Origin: Georgenia muralis
Lineage (GTDB): Bacteria > Actinomycetota > Actinomycetes > Actinomycetales > Actinomycetaceae
Direction of reading: 5' to 3'
NCBI RefSeq assembly: GCF_003814705.1
Contig: NZ_RKRA01000001.1
Coordinates: 868,001-932,000 of the forward strand
DNA: 64,000 nt
The translations under genes and the position numbers were made by a program. The notes beneath the pieces were generated by a model. That model saw only the letters and a list, made by a program, of their open reading frames with translations. It was not told where the DNA came from and made no database searches. Below are positions 16,201 through 23,134 of the stretch, piece by piece (positions within the stretch are counted from its first letter, which is position 1; each line of letters opens with the position of its first letter).

Positions 16201-17214
16201 TCAACCGAGGAGGACCGAGACGACGACGATCGCCGGCAGCGCCAGGACGGTCGTGAGCAGCACGGTGCTGCGGGCCAGGCTGCGCGACTCGTCGTAGGTG
16301 ACGGCGTAGACGTAGATGTTCTGGGCGGCGGGCAGCGCCGCGATGACGGTGAGGGCGAGCAGCTCGCGACCGGACAGACCCAGCAGGCTCCCCACGCCGA
16401 AGGCCACCGCCGGGTGCACGGCGACCTTGAGCGTGGTCGCGAGCAGGACGTCGCGGGAGAAGTCGGCAACGCCCAGGCGCATGCCGCGCAGGGACATCCC
16501 GAAGATGAGCAGGGTGAGCGGCACGGCGGCGCCGGCCAGCAGCGAGACCGGCTCGGTCACCCAGTCGGGCAGGTCCAGGTCCAGCAGGTTGGCGGCCAGG
16601 CCGAGGACCGACGCCACGATGAGGGGGTTGCGCAGCGGCCGGGTCCACCGGGACAGGCGCGCGCGGCGGTCGGGGTGGTGGGCGCCGGCAGCGCCCGCTC
16701 GGCGGTCGGTGCCGGCCCGGTCCGAACGGTCCGCCCGGTCCGAACGGTCCGCGAGGTCCGCCCGCGCCGTCCGGTCCGCCACGATGTCGAGCACGGCCAG
16801 GGCGACGGGTGCGGCGAGGACGAGCTGGAAGAGCAGGACCGGCGCGACGTAGGAGGCGTCGCCGAGGACGTAGAAGGCGATCGGGATGCCGAGGTTGGCA
16901 CCGTTGACGTAGGACGACGCCAGCGCACCGATCACCAGCTCGCCGGCGCGGCGCCGCCACAGCGTCGCCACGACGACGAAGACCAGCGCCACGAGGGCGC
17001 TCGAGAGCGCGACACCGACGAGCAGGAGCGACAGCACCGTCTCGACGGGCGCGTCGAGGAGCGTGCTGAACAGCAGCGCCGGCGAGGCGTACGTGAACGC
17101 GACCTTCGCCAGCACCTCCTGGCTCCCGGGCGGCAGGGTGCCGCGCCGGGCGGCAAGGTACCCGATCGTGACGAGGACCAGCAGGATCGCGAAGCCCGTG
17201 AGGATCCCGGCCAC
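16201..17214 (-). CDS. AEC (auxin efflux carrier) family transporter
   Basis: 337 residues from ATG 17214, with ten predicted helices in two five-helix halves. Family-like segments are LAKVAFTYASPALLF, VNGANLGIPIAFYVLGD, LTLLIFGMSLRG, and ALTVIAALPAAQNIYVYA near the C-terminus. Bacterial members export or import organic anions, malate and malonate being known substrates. Its place divergent from the tartrate-dehydratase-like gene, with a shared LacI-type operator, suggests a sugar-acid or dicarboxylate substrate. The central cytoplasmic loop holds an expanded Asp/Arg-rich repeat (around ADRSDRADRSDRAG) encoded by a GGTCCGAACGGTCCG tandem at about 16720-16785. Confidence 0.8.
   Translation of the reverse strand: MAGILTGFAILLVLVTIGYLAARRGTLPPGSQEVLAKVAFTYASPALLFSTLLDAPVETVLSLLLVGVALSSALVALVFVVVATLWRRRAGELVIGALASSYVNGANLGIPIAFYVLGDASYVAPVLLFQLVLAAPVALAVLDIVADRTARADLADRSDRADRSDRAGTDRRAGAAGAHHPDRRARLSRWTRPLRNPLIVASVLGLAANLLDLDLPDWVTEPVSLLAGAAVPLTLLIFGMSLRGMRLGVADFSRDVLLATTLKVAVHPAVAFGVGSLLGLSGRELLALTVIAALPAAQNIYVYAVTYDESRSLARSTVLLTTVLALPAIVVVSVLLG
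16720..16790. repeat. GGTCCG-rich tandem repeat in the AEC transporter loop
   Basis: Repeated GGTCCGAACGGTCCGCCC-like units occur in frame inside the transporter gene and encode alternating Asp/Arg/Ser residues of the central loop. This looks like recent slippage expansion in a tolerant loop. Confidence 0.6.
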
Positions 17215-17303
17215 GCCCCGTCTCCCGTCGTCCTGTCATCTGCCGGCGCCCGGCCGGGCCCGCCCGCCCGCGGCGTCCAGGGCCCGGGTCGCGCCGACGC
17301 GCA

Positions 17304-17318
17304 TGAAAGCGCTTCCGC
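17304..17318. promoter_or_regulatory. LacI-type operator 4 (AEC transporter/tarD-like intergenic)
   Basis: TGAAAGCGCTTCCGC is centred on AAGCGCTT, 44 bases before the enolase-superfamily gene and about 90 bases from the divergent transporter start. Confidence 0.8.
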
Positions 17319-17361
17319 TAGACTACACGACACCAGCCGCCAGCCTGCCGGGAGACCCACG

Positions 17362-18525
17362 ATGCGCATCGTCGACATCCGGGAGCGGACGCTCCCCATC
17401 AGCTCGCCCATCCGCAACGCCTACATCGACTTCTCCTCGATGACGCTGAGCCTCGTCGCCGTCGTCACCGACGTGGTGCGCGACGGCCGCCCGGTGGTCG
17501 GGTACGGCTTCAACTCCAACGGCCGCTACGGCCAGGGCGCGCTCCTGCGGGACCGGTTCATCCCCCGCGTCCTGGCCGCGGACGCCGGCTCCCTCCTCGA
17601 CGACGACGGCACGAACCTCGACCCGCACCGCATCTGGGCGACGGCGATGACCAACGAGAAGCCCGGCGGCCACGGGGAGCGCTCGGTCGCCGTCGGGACG
17701 CTCGACATGGCCGTGTGGGACGCCGTCGCCAAGATCGCCGGGCGGCCGCTGCACCACCTGCTGGCCGAGCGGTACGGCAGCGGCACCGCGGACCCCCGGG
17801 TCTTCGTCTACGCCGCGGGCGGCTACTACTACCCGGGCAAGGACGTCTCGGCGCTGCAGGACGAGATGCGCGGCTACCTCGAGCGCGGGTACCGCGTGGT
17901 GAAGATGAAGATCGGCGGCGCCGAGCTCGGGGAGGACCTGCGCCGCATCGAGGCGGTCCTCGACGTGCTGGGCCCTGGCCGGCAGCTCGCCGTCGACGCC
18001 AACGGCCGGTTCGACCGCGACACCGCGCTCGCCTACGCCGACGCGCTCAGCGCCTACGACCTGTTCTGGTACGAGGAGCCCGGGGACCCGCTCGACTTCG
18101 CGCTCAACGCCGCCGTCGCCGAGCGCTACGCCGGACCCCTGGCCACCGGGGAGAATCTCTTCTCGGCCCAGGACGCGGCCAACCTGCTGCGCTACGGCGG
18201 CATGCGGCCGGACCGTGACTGGCTCCAGCTCGACTGCGCCCTGTCCTACGGGCTCGTGGAGTACCTGCGGGTCCTCGACGTCGTCGCCGAGCACGGCTGG
18301 TCCGCGAGCCGGTGCATCCCGCACGGCGGGCACCAGATGTCGCTCGCGATCGCCGCGGGGCTCGGGCTCGGCGGCAACGAGTCCTACCCGGACCTGTTCC
18401 AGCCCTTCGGGGGCTTCCCCGACGGCGTCGCCGTCGTCGACGGGTACGTCACCCTGCCGGACCTGCCGGGCATCGGGTTCGAGGGCAAGAAGGACCTCAT
18501 CGAGGTGATGCGTTCCCTCGCGTAA
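17362..18525 (+). CDS. Enolase-superfamily sugar-acid dehydratase, D(-)-tartrate dehydratase-like
   Basis: 387 residues from ATG 17362 (GGGAG 8 bases upstream); the much longer open frame upstream is antisense to the transporter. It has the mandelate racemase/muconate lactonizing layout: capping domain, then a barrel with KMKIGG (the Lys-x-Lys base), DANGRF, YEEPGDP and GENL metal ligands, and HGGHQ with the catalytic His. The segments VYAAGGYYYPGKD, GGMRPDRDWLQLDCALSYGL and GGNESYPDLFQPFGGF closely resemble D(-)-tartrate dehydratase. The operator places it in the pectin regulon, so its true substrate could be an oxidised uronic-acid product rather than tartrate. Confidence 0.8.
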   Translation: MRIVDIRERTLPISSPIRNAYIDFSSMTLSLVAVVTDVVRDGRPVVGYGFNSNGRYGQGALLRDRFIPRVLAADAGSLLDDDGTNLDPHRIWATAMTNEKPGGHGERSVAVGTLDMAVWDAVAKIAGRPLHHLLAERYGSGTADPRVFVYAAGGYYYPGKDVSALQDEMRGYLERGYRVVKMKIGGAELGEDLRRIEAVLDVLGPGRQLAVDANGRFDRDTALAYADALSAYDLFWYEEPGDPLDFALNAAVAERYAGPLATGENLFSAQDAANLLRYGGMRPDRDWLQLDCALSYGLVEYLRVLDVVAEHGWSASRCIPHGGHQMSLAIAAGLGLGGNESYPDLFQPFGGFPDGVAVVDGYVTLPDLPGIGFEGKKDLIEVMRSLA

Positions 18526-18560
18526 GAAGTGGTGCTGCCCGCGCGACCTGGTGCAAGCTT

Positions 18561-18603
18561 GTGCATCACAGGTGCATCACAGGTGCATCACCTATGATGC
18601 ACC
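18561..18603. promoter_or_regulatory. 11-bp-phased repeats, VapB operator candidate
   Basis: GTGCATCACAG occurs at 18561 and 18572 and again as GTGCATCACCT at 18583, exactly 11 bases apart, followed by the inverted half TGATGCAC just before the antitoxin start codon. One helical turn of spacing is what cooperative ribbon-helix-helix dimers need, so this is probably the autoregulatory operator. Confidence 0.7.
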
Positions 18604-18604
18604 C

Positions 18605-18835
18605 ATGCGCACGACGATCGACCTTCCACCGGCAGTGCATCGTCGGGCTCGTGAGCTGGCGGCTCAGCGCGGGACGTCCCTCTCCGCCGTCCTCGTCGAC
18701 CTCACGGTCCGGGGCCTGGCGCAGCTGGACAACCCGGTCGAGCTTCTCACCGACGAGCAGACCGGCCTGCCGGTCCTCTCGCTCGGACGGCGCATCACCT
18801 CCACCGAGGTGGCAGACGTCCTGGACGACGAGTGA
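18605..18835 (+). CDS. Ribbon-helix-helix antitoxin (VapB-like)
   Basis: 76 residues from ATG 18605. The first 40 residues (MRTTIDLPPAVHRRARELAA, then GTSLSAVLVDLTVRGL) form an Arc/MetJ-type ribbon-helix-helix. The C-terminal tail (TGLPVLSLGRRITSTEVADV) is the usual toxin-binding segment. It is followed by a PIN toxin gene in a 4-base GTGA overlap. A longer start at 18551 would read through the phased operator repeats and is rejected. Confidence 0.85.
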   Translation: MRTTIDLPPAVHRRARELAAQRGTSLSAVLVDLTVRGLAQLDNPVELLTDEQTGLPVLSLGRRITSTEVADVLDDE

Positions 18836-19224
18836 GCCCCTGTCTCCTCGACGCGAACGTGCTCATCGCCCTGGTGGTCGCGGAGCACGAGCACCACGAC
18901 CGGGCCGGCCGCTGGCTCGCGAGCGTTCCTACCTTCGCCGTGTGCCCGGTCATCGAGGGTGCGCTGGTCCGTTTCGTGCTGCGGATGGGCGAGAGCCCCA
19001 CCACCGCCGCAGCCCTGCTCGACCGGATCAGCGCGCACCCGGGGTGCCGCTTCTGGCCCGACGACATCTCGTACAAGGACGTCGCCCTGTCCGGCCTGCA
19101 GGGCCACCGCCGGGTCACCGACGTCTATCTCTCCGAGCTCGCCGCCGCCCATGGCGGAAAGCTGGCGACCTTCGACCGGGCACTGGCGACCCTTCGACCT
19201 GAGACGACACTCGTCATCCCCTGA
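18832..19224 (+). CDS. PIN-domain ribonuclease toxin (VapC-like)
   Basis: 130 residues starting at GTG 18832. The acidic PIN residues are seen as LLDANVLIAL (first Asp), VIEGALVRF (Glu), RVTDVYLSELA (Asp) and LATFDRALA (last Asp), in the normal order. VapC toxins cleave specific tRNA or rRNA and are held inactive by the coupled VapB. The pair interrupts the pectin island between the dehydratase and the ABC importer. Confidence 0.88.
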   Translation: MSPCLLDANVLIALVVAEHEHHDRAGRWLASVPTFAVCPVIEGALVRFVLRMGESPTTAAALLDRISAHPGCRFWPDDISYKDVALSGLQGHRRVTDVYLSELAAAHGGKLATFDRALATLRPETTLVIP

Positions 19225-19235
19225 CCCGCACGCGG

Positions 19236-19269
19236 CGACGGCGCCACCCCCGAGGGAGTGGCGCCGTCG
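19236..19269. terminator. Bidirectional hairpin terminator
   Basis: CGACGGCGCCAC (19236-19247) pairs perfectly with GTGGCGCCGTCG (19258-19269) around a 10-base loop. It lies between the converging vapC and sugar-binding protein genes and could end both transcripts. Confidence 0.7.
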
Positions 19270-19348
19270 TGGCACCCGGTCCGGACAAGGCCGGTGCCAG
19301 CCTGTGCCGGGCCGGCGTCAGCGGGTGGCCGACGCCGACCGGGGGTGA

Positions 19349-20704
19349 TCAGCCGGTGACCGAGGTGGCCTCCTCGATGAAGGCCTCGGCGGCGGCGAGG
19401 GGCTCCATCTGACCGAAGAGCACCTGCTCGTTGTAGCGGGCCAGGATCGCGGCGACCTCACCGGCGCCGACGGGCGGCGGGGCGGGAGCGTCCTCGATGT
19501 CGGCGCTGACGTCCTCGATGAACTCGGCCGCGTACTGCTCGGCCTCGCCCAGCTCGGGCAGGATCGCCGCACGCACGTCCTCGTTGGCGGGCAGACCGCG
19601 GTCGGAGAGGAGGATCTTGCCGGCCTCCTCGCTGTTGAGCATCCAGTCGATGAACGTGGCCGACGCCTCCGGGAACTCCGACTCGGCCGACATCGAGATG
19701 GCCATCGCCGGCTTGAGGAACAGGCCGGTGCGCTCGAACTCGGTCTCACCCGGGTATCGCAGCATCTCGAGGTCGCGGCCGGAGGCCGAGGAGATGGCCT
19801 CGAGCTGGTTGGTCCAGAACCGGGCGACAGCGGCGCGGTTCGTCGCGATGAGGGACTGCTCCGGGCCGCCGGCGTCGATCTCCAGCGCCTCGCTGGCGGG
19901 CGGCGCGCCGCCGTCCTCGATGATCTTCAGCGAGCGCTCCCACAGCTCGGCGACGAGCTCGGCGTCGACGCCGATCTCGCCGTTCTCGTCCCACAGCGCC
20001 TGGCCGTGCTGGCGGGCCCAGATGGCCAGGTCGGGCTCGATGAAGCCGTAGTCCTGCGCGCCGTAGCCCTCGGTGTTCTCCGCGATCTGCACCATGAGCT
20101 CGTGGTAGTCGTCCCACGTCCACGTGGTGTCGTCCGGCATCTCGACGCCGGCCTCCTCGAAGATCTGCGGGTCGGCCATCATCACCCGGACGTTGACGCC
20201 CGTCGCGAGGCCGTACAGGCCACCGTCCAGCTCACCGGAGGAGACGAGCGCCTCGTCCATCGCGGAGGTGTCGATGTCGTACTCGCTCAGGTCGGCCAGG
20301 ACGCCGCGGTCGGCGTACTCACGAAGGTAGCGCTCCTCCTGCATGAGCACGTCAGGAGTGTCACCGCCGGCGGTCTGGGTGGCGAGCTTGTCCCAGTAGC
20401 CGCCCCAGTCGGTGTAGTCGGGCACCACGGTGATGTCCGGGTACTCCTCCATGAAGGCGTCGATGAGGTCCTGGTTCAGCTGGTGGCGCGAGTCCGAGCC
20501 CCACCAGGAGAAGCGGATCTCGGCCTCGCCACCGGCGGCATTCTCGCCGCCGGCTGCCGAGCTCTCCTCGGCGGCGCCACCCTCGGCGTCCTCCTCGAGG
20601 TTCTCGGCCTGGCCGCACGCGCTCAGCGCCAGCGAGCCGGCCATCACCAGGGCCGCCGCCTTGAGGACGGTGCCGCGTCGGTTCGTCTTGTTGAGTCTCA
20701 TCAT
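19349..20704 (-). CDS. ABC transporter sugar-binding lipoprotein
   Basis: About 451 residues from ATG 20704 (AGGGAAAAG upstream; a second ATG follows at once). A lipobox is present (SLALSAC), so the mature protein would be membrane-anchored outside the cell. An acidic linker is followed by ARTSWW-type solute-binding motifs: IRFSWWGSDSRHQ, FMEEYPDITV, LMQEERYLREYADRG, YGLATGVNVRVMMADP and FIDWMLNSEEAGKILL. This is the family-1 carbohydrate-binding type that works with MalF/MalG-like permeases, which lie upstream in the same direction. No ATPase gene is nearby, so a shared MsiK-type ATPase is likely. Pectin-derived oligosaccharides are the probable ligand, from context. Confidence 0.9.
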   Translation of the reverse strand: MMRLNKTNRRGTVLKAAALVMAGSLALSACGQAENLEEDAEGGAAEESSAAGGENAAGGEAEIRFSWWGSDSRHQLNQDLIDAFMEEYPDITVVPDYTDWGGYWDKLATQTAGGDTPDVLMQEERYLREYADRGVLADLSEYDIDTSAMDEALVSSGELDGGLYGLATGVNVRVMMADPQIFEEAGVEMPDDTTWTWDDYHELMVQIAENTEGYGAQDYGFIEPDLAIWARQHGQALWDENGEIGVDAELVAELWERSLKIIEDGGAPPASEALEIDAGGPEQSLIATNRAAVARFWTNQLEAISSASGRDLEMLRYPGETEFERTGLFLKPAMAISMSAESEFPEASATFIDWMLNSEEAGKILLSDRGLPANEDVRAAILPELGEAEQYAAEFIEDVSADIEDAPAPPPVGAGEVAAILARYNEQVLFGQMEPLAAAEAFIEEATSVTG

Positions 20705-20802
20705 CTTTTCCCTGTGCGGTTCGCAGGTCGGCAGAGCGGCCACGGTGCGGCCGTCCGGCCGGGGACCTTCGTCGGTCCCCGGGCTTGCTGTGGTGCGCAT
20801 GG

Positions 20803-21747
20803 TTACTTGATCCCCGTGGTGGCGATCCCCTTGACCAGGTATCGCTGGCCGAAGAGGAAGACGAGGAAGAGCGGGAGGAGCGAGATGACCGACATCGCGA
20901 ACATCGGTCCCCACGAGCTCTCACCGGTGGAGTCCAGGAAGGTCCGCAGCGCGATCGGCACGGTGTACATCGCCGGGTCGGTGAGGAAGATCAGCTGGCC
21001 GAAGAAGTCGTTCCACGTCCAGATGAAGGTGAAGATCGCCGTCGTCGCCAGGGCCGGCAAGGAGAGCGGCAGCATGATCTGGAAGAAGATCCGGATGTGG
21101 CCCGCCCCGTCGATCCGGGCCGCCTCATCGAGCTCCTTGGGGATGCCGCGGAAGAACTGGACCATGAGGAAGACGAAGAAGGCGTCCGTCGCCAGCAGCT
21201 TCGGCACGATCAGCGGCCAGAACGTGTTGATCCAGCCGATCTCGGAGAAGAGCACGTACTGCGGCACGATGATGACGTGGATCGGCAGCATGATCGACAT
21301 GAGCATGATGCCGAACCACAGCCCGCGGAGCCGGAAGTTCAGCCGGGCGAAGGCGTAGGCGGCGAGCGAGGTCGACACGAGGTTCCCGATCACGGACCCG
21401 GCCACGAGGATGAAGGAGTTCATCAGGTAGTGGCTGAACGGGTTGAGCAGGGCCGTCCAGCCGCGACCGTAGTTCTCGGCCGTCGGCTGGCTCGGGATCA
21501 GCCCCGGCTCACGGAAGATGAGGGCGTCCGGCTTGAAGGAGCTGGCCACCATCCACAGCAGCGGGTAGACCATCGCGAACCCCGCCGCGATGAGCAGGAT
21601 GTGCTTGATCGTGGAGCGGGCCCGGCCGCCCCACTCGCCGCGCTGGCGCCCGCCGTCGGGCATGGAGTCGGCGATCTCGGTCAGGGTCTCCGGGCGCCGG
21701 GGTTCGGCCGGCGTCAGGACCTCGGATGCGGATGCGCGGTCAGTCAT
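20803..21747 (-). CDS. Carbohydrate ABC transporter permease (MalG type)
   Basis: 314 residues: an acidic, Pro-rich N-terminus, then six predicted helices with HILLIAAGFAMVYPLLWMVA first. The EAA loop is ELDEAARIDGAGHIRIFFQI, which contacts the ATPase. The end (QRYLVKGIATTGIK) is the usual MalG-type finish. It overlaps the MalF-type gene by 8 bases. About 98 bases separate it from the binding-protein gene; no terminator is seen there, so the three are probably one operon. Confidence 0.92.
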   Translation of the reverse strand: MTDRASASEVLTPAEPRRPETLTEIADSMPDGGRQRGEWGGRARSTIKHILLIAAGFAMVYPLLWMVASSFKPDALIFREPGLIPSQPTAENYGRGWTALLNPFSHYLMNSFILVAGSVIGNLVSTSLAAYAFARLNFRLRGLWFGIMLMSIMLPIHVIIVPQYVLFSEIGWINTFWPLIVPKLLATDAFFVFLMVQFFRGIPKELDEAARIDGAGHIRIFFQIMLPLSLPALATTAIFTFIWTWNDFFGQLIFLTDPAMYTVPIALRTFLDSTGESSWGPMFAMSVISLLPLFLVFLFGQRYLVKGIATTGIK

Positions 21748-22678
21748 TGTAGAAGACCCAGAACTTGGAGGCGTAGAAGTTGATGGCCGTCAGGCCGGCG
21801 ATGATGACCAGCAGGAGCCACGCCATCGCCGACGCGTAGCCCATGTCCAGGGCGGCGAAGCCGCGCTGGTAGAGGTAGAGGGTGTAGAAGAGCGTCGAGT
21901 CGACCGGTCCGCCCGTCCCGTTGCTGACGATGTAGGACTGCGTGAAGCTCTGGAACGCGCCGATGACCTGCAGCACCAGGTTGAAGAAGATGATCGGCGT
22001 GAGCATCGGGATCGTGATCGAGATGAACTGCCGCACCTTCGAGGCGCCGTCGATGGAGGCCGCCTCGTAGTACATCTCCGGGATCTGGCGCAGGCCCGCC
22101 AGGAAGATGATCATCGGCGAGCCGAAGGTCCAGACGTTGAGGATGATCAGCGTCCCCAGGGCGGTGTCGGGGTTGGAGATCCACGACCTGCCCTCGACGC
22201 CGACCAGCGCGAGGACCTGGTTGATGAGGCCGTTGCTGCCGAAGATCTGGCGCCACAGGATGGCGACGGCCACCGAGGAGCCCAGGAGCGAGGGCAGGTA
22301 GAAGACGGAGCGGTAGATCGCCAGGCCACGCAGGCCGCGGTCGAGCAGGAGCGCCAGGCCGAGGGCGGCGGCGAGCTGCAGCGGCACCGAGACGAAGACG
22401 TACGTGAAGGTGACCTTCAGCGAGGCGAGCAGCCGGGGGTCCTCGGCCATGCGCTGGTAGTTCTCCAGCCCGATGAAGCTGGGGTCGGAGAGCAGGTCGT
22501 AGTCCGTGAAGGACAGGTACAGCGAGGCCATGAGGGGGCCGGCCACGATGAGCACGAGGCCCACGAACCACGGACCGAGGAAGAACAGGGCGTACTTGCC
22601 GTCGTTCTTCTCGCCGGGGCTGAGGCTCCGCCCACCCTTCTGCTTGCGCAGGGTGCTGAGCTCAGACAGTGCTGACAT
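21740..22678 (-). CDS. Carbohydrate ABC transporter permease (MalF type)
   Basis: 312 residues from ATG 22678, with GAGGGCAGGG upstream. Six helices are predicted, beginning YALFFLGPWFVGLVLIVAGP. The conserved coupling loop is MYYEAASIDGASKVRQFISI. It forms a heterodimer with the MalG-type protein. It is the first gene of the importer operon, with a LacI-type operator at 22821-22834 about 145 bases upstream. Confidence 0.92.
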   Translation of the reverse strand: MSALSELSTLRKQKGGRSLSPGEKNDGKYALFFLGPWFVGLVLIVAGPLMASLYLSFTDYDLLSDPSFIGLENYQRMAEDPRLLASLKVTFTYVFVSVPLQLAAALGLALLLDRGLRGLAIYRSVFYLPSLLGSSVAVAILWRQIFGSNGLINQVLALVGVEGRSWISNPDTALGTLIILNVWTFGSPMIIFLAGLRQIPEMYYEAASIDGASKVRQFISITIPMLTPIIFFNLVLQVIGAFQSFTQSYIVSNGTGGPVDSTLFYTLYLYQRGFAALDMGYASAMAWLLLVIIAGLTAINFYASKFWVFYND

Positions 22679-23117
22679 GGCCCTGCCCTCCTGCTGCGGG
22701 ACGGGCGACGTCGCGCCGGCGTCCCGCGGTGGGGGTGCGGCTCATGCGTCCTCCTCGGTGGATCGTCGTTGATGAACCCGGGGCGGCCCGCGCACTCTTC
22801 AGACAGGCCGATGGATGTAGGTAAGCGCTTCCACTATGCGGCCCAGGGCAGTGTGGCGTCAAGCACACATCAAGGGCGAGACACGATCGTGACCTAGTTT
22901 TGTGGCGCGAACTGGGGGCGCTCACCCCTGAACGTGGGGCGTAGCGAGGGACGAAGGCCCCGCCGGTTCTTCCGTCACCCACGCAGCGTCGGGCGTCACC
23001 ACACGGCGTCGGGTGTCGTCGCCGGGGCTACGCTCGGCACGATGCAGCCTTTCCGCTCGACCGACCGACCCGGGTGGCTTCCCGGCCCGCCCGGCCTGCT
23101 TGACAACCCACCCTGAG
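22679..23117. other. Divergent regulatory region
   Basis: About 440 bases between the importer operon and the Gfo-PmoA gene. It contains operator 5 on the importer side, a TTGACA-like -35 at 23100-23105 on the other side, and the start of operator 6. Small open frames here have no binding sites and are not credible genes. No structured RNA is apparent. Confidence 0.5.
22821..22834. promoter_or_regulatory. LacI-type operator 5 (ABC importer promoter)
   Basis: GTAAGCGCTTCCAC, centred on AAGCGCTT, lies upstream of the importer operon on the minus strand. Confidence 0.8.
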
Positions 23118-23133
23118 GCGTAAACGCTTTCGC
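23100..23133. promoter_or_regulatory. Promoter and LacI-type operator 6 abutting the start codon
   Basis: GCGTAAACGCTTTCGC (23118-23133) is one base from ATG 23135. TTGACA at 23100-23105 would place the -10 inside the operator and transcription start at about the ATG. A repressor bound here would cover -10 and start site. There is no Shine-Dalgarno sequence. Confidence 0.6.
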
Positions 23134-23134
23134 C

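Noticed and set aside
22679-23134. Small genes in the divergent region
   Set aside because: Open frames of 60-90 codons lack binding sites and overlap operators; the region is regulatory.
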